A program made the position numbers and the translations under genes. A DNA stretch of 64,000 nucleotides, from the NCBI RefSeq assembly GCF_019112545.1, contig NW_025064886.1, positions 1,461,059 through 1,525,058 on the forward strand, written 5' to 3'. Within the stretch, counting starts at the first letter, position 1; each line of letters opens with the position of its first letter. The stretch is from Guyanagaster necrorhizus (Eukaryota; Basidiomycota; Agaricomycetes; Agaricales; Physalacriaceae). This document shows, in pieces, positions 34,505 to 43,854 of this stretch. The notes beneath the pieces are model-generated. The model was not told the origin of the DNA. It made no database searches and worked only from the letters and a program-made list of their open reading frames with translations.

Positions 34505-36085
34505 TCATTCTCCATTGAAAATAGACGGAAATTTTTTTGACTTACCAGCCGAGGCTTTGTCGAGGGCGTCCTGCACGATTCCCTCACTCCAAGTATCCAG
34601 AGCACTGGTTGCCTCATAGAGAATAAGAATGCGTGGGTCTGACACAATGGCGACACGCTGCTTCTGACCACCACGGAGCAGTAATCCTCGTTCGCCAACC
34701 ATAATATCATAGTCCAGAGGTAGCTTAGTTATGAAGCCATCAGCGTTGGACTTGACACATGCTTCCTTGACCAACGCGAACTTCTCCTCGGAGGCGTTCT
34801 CATACTTAGTTCCAATAAGTCCATGCTCAACGTTGCCTCTAATCGTGGTTGCAAACGGTGTTGGCTCTTGCGACACGAGCCCGATCTGCCAACGTAGCCA
34901 CCGGACATTGAGAGACTTCAATTCCCATCCATCCAATTTGACACCAGATAAGGGATCATAGAATCGTTCGATCAGAAAAATTACTGTCGACTTGCCAGAT
35001 CCTGAGGCACTGACAAGAGCAGCGATTTTACCAGCTCGGAAGGTGAGGTTGATCCCTTTGACAACGGCGATGTTGGGACGCGAAGGATAATTAAAATGAA
35101 TGTCCTCGAGCGTAACTTCACCGTAAACGGTTTCGGGCTTTTCCCCGCTAAGGTCGGCAGAATCTATATCTGGTACACGGTCGATTGTTGCGTAAAGTTT
35201 CGCGGCTGCACCTCGTCCATGAGTGATGGCTAGATTATATCGACACGGGTAAGCACACATGTCTAGTGAATGCATGGTGCATGGCACATACCTTGCATTT
35301 CGGGTGCTAGCAATGCCAACGAGAAAGAACCAATTAGGATCGCCATGAAGACGTTGATGACAGTAACAGCATTGGCTATGGACCAAAATATTAATAATGA
35401 TATTTAGAGTTTTTCACTGATGCGAACGCACCATCTCCGCGCAAAATAAGGGTTGTACCGAATGAAAAGGCTAATAGAAAGTAAGTGAAATGGGTAAGGA
35501 CAAGGTTTTTGTACGCACCCAAGGCATACGACGAGTAGATGCAGAAAAAGAAGACCGAAAGACTTCCACCGAGCCATACTGCAGACTTGACGTCGACCAC
35601 CTTCGACTTGGCAACGTGCTGATCGTACAAGCTCGACAGAATTCGCTGCGTGCCAAAGGCTTGCGCAGTTCGAACGGTAGAGATGACTTCCTCGGCGATA
35701 TTGCCAGCATCTGCAGTGTGCTTCAGGGAAAGCCTAGCAGAAGGTTTATGTCTGTTGGATAATGCAGCACAGTGCTAAATGAACGTACTGCATATATTTG
35801 GATATGGCCTTGTTCATGACCGCTCCGGTGATACCAATACAAGGCAGCAAAGACGTCAAAGCAAGTACGAGACGCCGGATATAGGCCAATATGAAACCGG
35901 TAGCGAAGGCCGACAAGAAGGACACTACGAGCGCAACCTTCTCTGACATCCCCTGCTGTACTAAGTCTGGAAAGCATTCAGAAAAGTCGTAAAGAGGAAG
36001 GGTAAGCTCAAGGGTGTCGGTCTAAATTCGGGTAGCAACCTCTCCTGCTCCAACTTTGTCAAAAGATGGGATATCCTGATGTACA
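34505..36085 (-). pseudogene. ABC-B (P-glycoprotein/MDR-type) transporter, first-half fragment
   Basis: Minus-strand exons encode part of the first membrane domain, for example FDKVGAGEVATRI near 36,060, then VALVVSFLSAFATGFILAY. The first nucleotide-binding domain follows (about 35190-34505), containing GEVTLEDIHFNYPSRP. The ATP-site motifs are damaged. Walker A reads SASGSGKST with the first glycine lost, the signature reads LRGGQKQR instead of LSGGQ, and Walker B reads ILILYEATSALD with the catalytic-site aspartate replaced by tyrosine. A CAG has become TAG after ATRI. The second half of the protein and the N-terminus are absent. Introns separate the exons near 35,240-35,400, 35,440-35,520 and 35,730-35,790. 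A full-length version would export lipophilic compounds or peptides. Confidence 0.75.
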
Positions 36086-36094
36086 ACGGCCAGA

Positions 36095-36421
36095 TAGGGG
36101 CTTAATGTTAACACTTATGAGATTGGTGGTTAGTGCTGCGTAGCGAAATAGAATCGACAACGGCTACTTACCTAAGGAATTGTTGCTATTAATTGCCAGC
36201 AAGCCTATAGCTACCCGTATCACATATAAGTTAAAGAGATCGCGGATCTTTAACACACGTACCTCTAGTTATGCAAAGACTTTCTATAACGACGCTATTA
36301 GCCAAATAACGTACGAGGGTGTCATATAACCCGTACCGCACGCCCTCGTATGTTATTTAGAAGTCAATAGCAAAGACCTTTCCCATGCTGTCGATAATAA
36401 GAGTGTCAATGCAAAGTATTA
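36095..36421 (+). repeat. 0.3 kb dispersed non-coding repeat, longest copy
   Basis: It starts near TGTTAACACTTATGAGATTGG and ends near GTATTAAAA, and matches 40800-41036 (shorter by two internal deletions) and part of 34381-34455. There is no reading frame. It borders the ABC fragment on one side and the open frame at 36425 on the other. Its positions beside protease/PIN/ABC pieces suggest a recombination substrate or a small transposable element. Confidence 0.7.
36304..36358. repeat. Stem-loop within the 0.3 kb repeat
   Basis: Arms AAATAACGTACGAGGGTGT (36304-36322) and ACGCCCTCGTATGTTATTT (36340-36358) pair at 17 of 19 positions around a 17-nt loop. The copy at 40800-41036 lacks most of this structure. 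Confidence 0.75.
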
Positions 36422-36424
36422 AAA

Positions 36425-36970
36425 GTGGAAAGTATACCCTGTTTATCTAATCCTAGAGATGCTCGACTGTGGGGTATTCGCACGTCTACTTGCACGCAAG
36501 AAAGAAGTCATGGCCGATGGGCGGTGTCCGCAGGCACTCGGATGCTAGTGAGCTGCTTAACGGCTGCAGCAACGACTGCCATGTCATCCTCTGCGTATTT
36601 GCCCGTGTTCGACTGGCGGCTTATGACTGTCCTACCTTTGACGTACTACATGACGATGCAGCGACACCGCCCGCGCAACTACGACGCTCGCAGGGTTGCC
36701 GTCCACAATCTGGGCATTCTGGTTCTATGTGCAGGCCTCACCCGGGATGATACCGCCGCCATACTTTACCCAAAATCAAGGGCTGCTTGCGACCTCGATG
36801 CAGACGCCGTTCTAGCTGCAACTAGCGACGGTGCAGAGTTGGACGATGGTGTCGTGGGACGGAAGGTCTACCGGGATGTTCGCAGCAGAAAACATAGCTG
36901 GAACACAGGTAAGTCCAAGCACAGGAGAGAAGGGACTAGGAAACGGCCTCACAGCTCCGAAGGAGAGTAA
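36425..36970 (+). CDS. Unrecognised open frame of 181 aa
   Basis: This is an open frame from ATG 36425 to a stop at 36970. It is rich in arginine and alanine, with a basic tail (SKHRREGTRKRPHSSEGE). I recognise no domain, signal peptide or membrane segment, and the minus strand gives no better frame. It sits in a region of gene fragments directly after a dispersed repeat, so it could be a chance frame or the remains of an exon. Confidence 0.2.
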   Translation: MESIPCLSNPRDARLWGIRTSTCTQERSHGRWAVSAGTRMLVSCLTAAATTAMSSSAYLPVFDWRLMTVLPLTYYMTMQRHRPRNYDARRVAVHNLGILVLCAGLTRDDTAAILYPKSRAACDLDADAVLAATSDGAELDDGVVGRKVYRDVRSRKHSWNTGKSKHRREGTRKRPHSSEGE

Positions 36971-37189
36971 AAGGTGCAGAAATAAGATGGTAGGATAGAC
37001 ATGTAGGAGTGAATAAGTCCTAAGAGGGCAGAGCGGAGGTTAAGTTGCCAGTATTCTGTGCAAAAAACGAGACATTGCCATACCAAGATTAATCGAATGC
37101 CGGCGCCTGCTCAGCAGACATCATTCAAAGGTCATGAGCATGTCTGGAAGTTCAGCCAATCATATCATGTCGTCTGTGACCTGGATGTT

Positions 37190-37850
37190 AAGCCGTCAGT
37201 TGCGTAAGGGAGGAGAGGAAAGAAATAAGACGAACCTGAAGAACTAGGGCCTAGGTGCTAAGCTCGTCAGTTATACAAAAAGATAAGAAAGAAAGAGACG
37301 AATCCATACAGCTGTCGACCAGTTAAAGCACCCGTTTATACCGATAATTAATCTATAGATAAAGAAGTGTTACGTTGAAGCCGTTAGTTACATAGTGGGA
37401 GAGATGAAGGAAATGAAACAGACCTAAATAACAAGTCTACTAGTCAAAGCATTCGTCAATACCGATAAATAGGACAGAAGGAGAAGACGTCGTGTAAGCA
37501 GAAGCAAAAAGAAAAGGGAATGAGACCTCTCACCCTCCGACCGCCTCGCAAGGGTCCCCGGTGTCGTTCTGGCATGACGTCCGAGGACTTCGTCTTGCCG
37601 GCCCTACTGGTGAGGAAGCCACCAATACGTCCGCGGCCGTTAGCCACACACGTGTTGTTGCAGGGGAGGATCCCTAGTAATCACAGAAAGAAGAGAGAGG
37701 AAAACGATAGTGTAAGTATGGAAAGATAGCAAAAACTAAAGGACTGACTCGTAAGCAGTAGTTACAGTTGGGTGAGAGAGGCGACTGGATGTCGTTTGGT
37801 GGGGGACAAGGGAGAGGGCAAAGTATCACGCCACCTTTTGTAAGTAAGCG
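37190..37850 (-). pseudogene. Gutted relic of the protease gene, copy D
   Basis: The minus strand at about 37,680-37,540 reads CVANGRGRIGGFLTSRAGKTKSSDV, matching the segment after GDSG in copies A-C (CVADSFGRIGGILTSSCG). The sequence at 37,194-37,240 (GCCGTCAGTTGCGTAAGGGAG, AATAAGACGAACC) matches the 3' flank of copy B, and similar pieces recur near 37,377. At 37,785-37,845 the 5' flank (GTTTGGTGGGGGACAAGGGAG, CGCCACCTTTTG) is recognisable. Most of the coding region between is gone. It is the oldest member of the local family. Confidence 0.65.
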
Positions 37851-37859
37851 TGTCAGATA

Positions 37860-38449
37860 CAGCTTGTTATTAAATGCCGGCCCCATGATATGTCGATGCT
37901 TGCGCTGCACGTTTCCATCGGCTGCGAAGAGGTTCATTCCCTGGAGTCTGTTGATATGGATGAATATCGACATGAAGGATTATTTGACTCACTGTAAGTG
38001 CTCTAACTCAAACTCCCCCTTGTGGAAATCTGTTCTGTGACCGCCCGACACGACTTGTCATGTTACATCCAGATTGAAAGTGAGATGTACGGGTCACCGA
38101 ATAGCCATGGGACAATCGACGCATTCTCGCAAGCCTTATACACTAGAAGCGCGTTAATTTCCAGTCAGGAATACATAGAAACTTACAATCAAATCACCTC
38201 GCCCAATGTAAGTTTCTACCACGACGTTCGGAAAAATGCTCTAGGAAGCCTCAGACGGTGAAATATAGGTCTAAAATCCTGGAATCTACTTTTCTGCCTG
38301 GTATTCCTCACGCTAGACCTCCGAGTGTCGTAGAAAAAAATGCAGTGATAAACCTTCAGATTGCGCCGAAATCATACTATTCTTGAAATGCAAAGATGCA
38401 AAGCAGGGCAGAACCATCGGTTCGTGGTCATCGATAAAGAGTCTCTCCA
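37860..38449. other. Gene-free spacer
   Basis: Frames at 37768-38040 and 38022-38261 are short with no domain. I see nothing else to annotate. Confidence 0.4.
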
Positions 38450-38870
38450 GCGGAGTGTTGGATGTCTACGTGGTGAGGACAAGATCATTAGTCTAGGCAG
38501 GACTTCGAATTAGTCATTAACAAGTTCACGACCCACCGTGGCCTCTGTCATCAATCGTGAAAGTCACAAGGACGTAACGGTCCAATAACGGTCGACCTGT
38601 ATTTTCTCTACAAAAAAATGACAGAGAGCAATATCAAAATAATAACTCAAGGGTGAAAGCAGAAAGAGCTGTCATTGATAGAAACATAAGGAAATATTGC
38701 GGTATAAGAAACACAGGCAAGTGGTCTGCATTCCCTGTTCCGCTGTACACCTGAGTCACAAAAACTTGCGTCGTCGCCGTCGGAAAGCAGGAAAAGAAGC
38801 CATGGGAAATAGTCACACAGGGACCAGAAATCAAACAAGTGACACACATGCACACAAATTGCCATCATAA
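38450..38870 (-). pseudogene. Last exon and 3' flank of a PIN-like transporter
   Basis: The minus strand gives FPTATTQVFVTQVYSGTGN, IPQYFLMFLSMTALSAFTL and a stop at 38634, then the same 3' flank as at 25,062-25,165 (TGACAGAGAGCAATATCAAAA on the plus strand). The fragment begins inside the preceding intron, immediately after the stop region of protease copy C. The two genes are thus spliced together at the DNA level. Confidence 0.75.
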
Positions 38871-38889
38871 ATGAATTTCAGGTGCCCTC

Positions 38890-40503
38890 CTAGGTGAGGA
38901 CCGGGTTGAGGTGAGCATACTTGAAGAACTCTGTAGCATGGAGTACCTTCATGATGAAGGATATGGGGGTGACATAAGTCAAGTCGGAGTAATCAGTGGC
39001 ACCACAACTACTGGTGAGGATGCCGCCGATGCGGCCAAAGGAGTCAGCGACACAAGATCCAGAGTCCCCTTTCCTGGAGAATGGGGCTGAGTTCTTGTCG
39101 GTGGGAATGATTGGCCACTCCCTCGACTCCAGGTACTCGCCTGCAACATAGATGCGTGTGTATGATGAAACATTGTTTGTCTTGCCAATGGTGGTCCCAG
39201 TATTGGCACCATTTTTGAAGACAACCAAGCACGACTCGCTGTTGGTATCGAGCACAGGCAGATTCACGAGGACAGTCTCAGGGACCTGTCCTTGAAGCGT
39301 CACAAGACGATCAACAGGGAATTCGAAGGACTTGGAGCTGGTGGGGTGCTGATAGATCTTCTCCATGAATTCCCAGTGCTTATACTTGTCACCAATGTTG
39401 ATGGTGTTGCCACAGTAGTTTTTGGCGTCAAGCTTGCCGGTGTCGATCTTAATGACGGCAAGGTCCAGGGTATACTCCCCCGGTTCAGTGGAGTAGGTGA
39501 TGGGAGGGGCCCAGGCAAGCTCCCCGAAGACACGCTTCTCCTCCGGCCTCCAGTGAGTGGCAATCTCCCGGCGAAAGTCCCGGAATGCTTTCATCTTCGT
39601 CTCCGCCCTCTGCAAATCGTTCTCTACCTTCTCATGCTCTATGACGGATGCACGGTCATCCTTGTCCTTAACCAACTCAATCCTTTTCCTGGAATAGATG
39701 ATCGTGAACTCTTCGTCCTGAATCTTCTCATCGATGGCGGCGAGCTTCTTGTTGAAACCGGTGGCGCCAAGGACGATCACGTCTTCACGTGCCCTGCTGT
39801 TGTTCCTGTGCTGGTATTCCCTGTTCTCGTTCTTGTCGACAGGGAGGACAACGTGCCGGGCAGTGACGAGATAGATGTCCTTGTCGTCGCCACCGGCACT
39901 GAGGTAGAAGCCGCCAGTTCCCTCGGCCAAAGGCTTATTCTTGGTCGAGATCGGGATGCCGAGTGTTGCGGTGTATGGGTCGCGAACAGCGAAAGTAGGG
40001 TCGGACCACCAGACAGTATCAAAGAACCTATTGCCCTCTTGTCTCATAACGCGAGACTCCCTGATTTCAACATGGTAGTCACGGAAACCGTAACTGTTGA
40101 TGAACGAGAGGCAACTGAAGGCGACATCGCTGCCCTCCTTGAAGGTGAGCGCCCCGAACTCGACGCCAATCCAGACGATGGCTGGGCCGGAGGACTGTCC
40201 TTCTTTGACCATTCGGACTGCGTCGATACTAGTCCAGTTCACACACATCGTGTTCAGGCCACTGCGAAGGCGGTCGGCCAAACCATGGTCCCAAACACTG
40301 GCGAGGGGGTGATCACCCAGCTCCCTAAGCTCTTTGAGGACAGCGTAGGCCTCGGGGCCAGTTGGATAGTCGTAGGGGCTGGGATTAGTTGTAGCGATGA
40401 GGAGTGGTCTGGAGGGCAAGCCCTTGTAGTAGACCTCAGATAGATTCTCTGTCACTACCAACCGGGACGTAGGGGAGGACTGCAGCTCCGCGTCGTCGCC
40501 CAT
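38890..40503 (-). CDS. Trypsin-fold serine protease-like protein, copy C
   Basis: The 537-residue protein runs from an ATG at 40503, with the same 5' intron (minus-strand GTGCGT...TTTTTTCAG) and the same triad motifs as copy A: TARHVV, TLDLAVIKI, GDSGSCVAD. N- and C-terminal thirds are almost identical to copy A. About 20 of roughly 85 residues differ in the segment after the histidine (residues ~225-310), where it shares choices with copy B (VIVLGA, LAAID, KDKDDRAS). The C-terminus differs from A (ATEFFKYAHLNPVLT), and directly after the stop the sequence joins a PIN-like gene fragment. It is an open gene whose 3' flank is foreign to it. Confidence 0.8.
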   Translation of the reverse strand: MGDDAELQSSPTSRLVVTENLSEVYYKGLPSRPLLIATTNPSPYDYPTGPEAYAVLKELRELGDHPLASVWDHGLADRLRSGLNTMCVNWTSIDAVRMVKEGQSSGPAIVWIGVEFGALTFKEGSDVAFSCLSFINSYGFRDYHVEIRESRVMRQEGNRFFDTVWWSDPTFAVRDPYTATLGIPISTKNKPLAEGTGGFYLSAGGDDKDIYLVTARHVVLPVDKNENREYQHRNNSRAREDVIVLGATGFNKKLAAIDEKIQDEEFTIIYSRKRIELVKDKDDRASVIEHEKVENDLQRAETKMKAFRDFRREIATHWRPEEKRVFGELAWAPPITYSTEPGEYTLDLAVIKIDTGKLDAKNYCGNTINIGDKYKHWEFMEKIYQHPTSSKSFEFPVDRLVTLQGQVPETVLVNLPVLDTNSESCLVVFKNGANTGTTIGKTNNVSSYTRIYVAGEYLESREWPIIPTDKNSAPFSRKGDSGSCVADSFGRIGGILTSSCGATDYSDLTYVTPISFIMKVLHATEFFKYAHLNPVLT

Positions 40504-40799
40504 GGGCTCGAAGGCAATGGCGAGCTTGGATGGATCCACTGAAAAAAAGGGGAAAACAAACATTAATACAGAAAGGCAGTTCAGAGCGAAAAAGAAACGC
40601 ACTGAGACGAGTTGAGAAGAGTGATATAAGTGAGCAGAGTTAAGTAGTGTTTGGTGAGGGAAAAGAGTGTGGGCAAACAGGCCACCTTTTAGTGGTGTTA
40701 GGATGTGGAGCTGTGAGATCTTGGAGATTGTTTCTCCGCACCATCCCAAGTGTCTAGCTTCTGAATCAGGAGAGGGTTGGGGGGCCAATCAGGGACTCA

Positions 40800-41036
40800 G
40801 ATAGGGGCTTAGTGTTAACACTTATGAGATTGGCGGTTAGTGCCGCGTAGCGAAATAGGATCGACAACGGCTACTTACCTAAGGAATTGTTGCTATTAAT
40901 TGCCAGCAAGCCGTATCACATATAAGTTAAAGAGATCGCGGATATTTAACACACGTACCACTAGTTATGCAAAAGACTTTCTATAACGACGCATACGAGG
41001 GTGTCGATAGTGAGAGCGTCAATGCGAGGTATTAAA
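40800..41036 (+). repeat. 0.3 kb dispersed non-coding repeat, shortened copy
   Basis: It matches 36095-36421 from GGGGCTTAGTGTTAACAC to GAGGTATTAAAA, with two deletions that remove most of the stem-loop. It lies between the promoter of protease copy C and the PIN-like fragment at 41.09-41.53 kb. Confidence 0.75.
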
Positions 41037-41089
41037 ACCCACACGAGACCACGACCGCTTGGTAACCCCGAAGGGCTGTCCAAACGCTG

Positions 41090-41530
41090 GTCATTAGTCT
41101 AGGCAGGACTTCGAATTAGCCATTAACAAGTTCACGATCCACCGCGGCCTCTATCATCAATCGTCAAAGTCGCGAGGACATAACGGTCCAATAACAGTCG
41201 ACCTGTATTCTCTACAAAAAATGACAGAGAGGAATATCAAAATAATCAACGAAAGAGCTGTCATTGATAGAAACATAAGGAAATATTGCGGTATAAGAAA
41301 CGCAGGCAAGTGGTCTGCACTCCCTGTTCCACTGTACGCTTGAGTCATGAAAACTTGCGTTGTTGCTGTCGGAAGGCAGGCAAAGAAGCTATGGGAAATA
41401 GTCAGACAGCGACCAGAAATCAAACAAGTGACGCACATGCACACAGATTGTAACACCTTGTCCTCTTTTGAGATAAAATTGACGTGTATCAACCCTTTAC
41501 AAATCAACACGCCCAGCACTGGCATGAAGG
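41090..41530 (-). pseudogene. 3' end of a PIN-like transporter
   Basis: The minus strand reads MPVLGVLICKGLIHVNFISK, then the conserved intron, then FFACLPTATTQVFMTQAYSG and IPQYFLMFLSMTALS. A deletion has removed the last ~8 residues (AFTLELLF in the other copies) and the stop. The 3' flank (to about 41,090) is the same as in the other two 3' copies. The order here, PIN fragment then protease, is the same as at 24.4-27.2 kb. Confidence 0.7.
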
Positions 41531-41559
41531 CGCGTGTGTCTCCATTCTTCCGAACGGTA

Positions 41560-42050
41560 CTCATCGCCTGTGAGTACTTGATTGTCTGTGCTTTGAATGG
41601 TAACCTTACAGTGAAGCAGATATGCCGACGGCGAAGAAAAAACTCGGTACGTCGTCGTGCAATCACGATCTCCGTCCTCCTAAAGCTCTCTTCAGGTATC
41701 GCTTTTGGTCGCAAAAGGATGACTTGCTACTGGACAATCCACCATATATGTTCGACGATGACGGACCGTGCCAGCGATAGTTGCCGAAGGCCTCGAGGGA
41801 GTAATACGAAGGCATCCAGCTTTCCTAGGATTCAGTGACACCTCTCCCAAAATCCTACCTTTCTATATGCGCTTTGACCCAGCGCACAATGTCCTGGACC
41901 CCACAAGGCGAAGGCAGAGCTCCAGTAATGAAGAAGAATCAACGTCGAGTGACTTCTCGGTGTACCATTCGTTCAATTCTTCTATTCCGCCGGTCTTTAC
42001 ACATTTCTCTAGGTCTCGAGATGGCGTCTGGTTGAGGTCCTGACAAAACA
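41560..42050 (+). other. Unrecognised coding-like fragment
   Basis: Plus-strand frames around 41,610-41,830 read in one frame as ALFRYRFWSQKDDLLLDN then PPYMFDDDGPCQR, with stops between short stretches, and could be a decayed exon. I cannot place it in a family. Confidence 0.25.
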
Positions 42051-43190
42051 GAACAGACGTTGACAGCATTCCTGAAAAGAAACCTGTAGGAGGATTGCAC
42101 GGCGGGTGCGTTCGCATTTCATTGTCCTTATTCCTTTAGAGTTTCCTGATGTGTTCGTAGAAGTGTTGGATTTCCCTTTGGTTTCTCTCTGGCTTCTTCG
42201 TTCGAGGCATTTCACCTACAAGAGGAGTTCAAAGTCTCCGTGTTTTTACGATGGTCATGTCGGAACGCAACCATCAGTGGTTCCTGTGCGAACTCCATGT
42301 ATTCATCTTGTCTGACACACGTGTGGGGGTATTCGTGAGTTTTTCTGTCTCTCTCGCCAATCTCCGACTGACTGTCTCCCAAACATAGAACAAGACACAC
42401 TCGTTATCAACGACAGAGTCAACTCCTGTTCGTACAGTGTAGTAAAGAACCTATAGAACCTTTAAATTTGGCATTCTCTTCAGGCTTGCAACTGCAGTTG
42501 CATTTATTTCTATTGGTATATATTTTCTTCATTTTAACGATTCGTGGACTTGACTAAATCCGGATTCCGCAGATAGCACGGCTGACATCGTCTGGGCTCG
42601 TACGAAATAGCACAAGACGCCGGTCCAATCTCAGACTCACCTTGATCACTGTCGACTACCATCCTCGCACGCTGACCCTTAACGTCGTCCGCTCGTAACC
42701 TCGATGCGACGTAGCGTGCCCCCCTTTTCCTCCTGACTCTGAACCATGGGAGTCGTTCTGTCGGTTATATCCCCAGCAAGTGCTATGTGCACCGCTCGGA
42801 ATCAGTGGTGAGTGTCAATCATGTTCATAGCAGCGACTCACTCTGACCGCTCTGATAAGGTCAAGATTGTTTGGGGCAAGATTTGGACTGACGTTTCGGA
42901 TTTCGTCTGCGGTCGCTTGGATGAATGAGGTGGGAGCTAGCCCTCATGTATGGTGGCTAGCCAATTCTGAATAACGTTGTCGTAATGCGTGAACTGGAGT
43001 CTTTAATAATTGGTCCAATTGGCCTGCGTCAACGCATGAATAAACTGAGATACAGCGGCATCTTCCATTCCCCTAGCCTGACTTCGTGGATCTGTGTACT
43101 GCTACTACTCTTACAGGTCTAAGGTCCTGAATAAATAGCATAGTACATTGTTCCAGACCGATGTCAAGCCATTCAGCGCCCTCCAGTCTT
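42051..43190. other. Gene-free spacer
   Basis: No frame with a recognisable domain. An ATG at about 42746 opens a short frame, MGVVLSVISPASAMC, ending at a GTGAGT donor. This might be a first exon with a myristoylation-like start, but no partner exon could be found. Confidence 0.4.
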
Positions 43191-43276
43191 AACACACTGT
43201 ACTTTCCTCCAAGCCCTCCTCCAAGTCCGGTCTTATGCGCCGAGATGTGTTCCATCCAGATTCACTCGTTCGGCCG

Positions 43277-43555
43277 TCATCCTGCGAACACGAGTGATTT
43301 TGGAATTGAAGCGACGACGCCCTGGCGCTTTTGCTCCAGGAGTCGTCTGGGCGAGCATGCCCTGCTGCAACGCGGCCGACCAGAATCGTTGGCATGAACA
43401 GACTGTGAGCCATGACAAGGAACAAAGACGAAATACGTTCGACACACTCTCGCTGCAACCGCCAAGTTCTCGATGTACCCTCCGGCTATCTCATTACGTC
43501 GTGTTTTTGGGAAGGAAGCAAGATAAAGCAATACTTCGTGAATTAACATTGGCAT
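43277..43555 (-). pseudogene. F-box-like N-terminal fragment
   Basis: The minus-strand frame starts MPMLIHEVLLYLASFPKTRR and continues with ENLAVAARVCRTYF, the pattern of an F-box (proline-rich start, I/L-x-x-V-L, A-x-V-C-R-x-F) common in basidiomycete expansions. After about residue 42 it no longer resembles the usual A-L-D-x-L-W continuation, and other frames are equally open, so it appears decayed. F-box proteins bring substrates to SCF ubiquitin ligases. Confidence 0.35.
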
Positions 43556-43854
43556 GGTACGGTATTAAAGCAAAAGTAGTCGGTGCAAGTTCTGTAAAGG
43601 TCATTTATTATGTTATGTCTTCGATGGATATACAAGCGTTGTCAAGGCCTGAACTACTTCAAGCCTTCATAAATATACTGTGTATGCTACTCCGTAAGTA
43701 AATGCATCTGAGGCGTTATCATGAGAAAAATGTAGACATTCGTTGTCCGAAGGGTATGCATACACCTGTGTGTCAAAAATAGCAAAAAAACAAAAGTGCA
43801 ACTTCCATTCCGAGTTGATTTTGACGACCTAGCATCGTCATGGGCAATTTCTCC

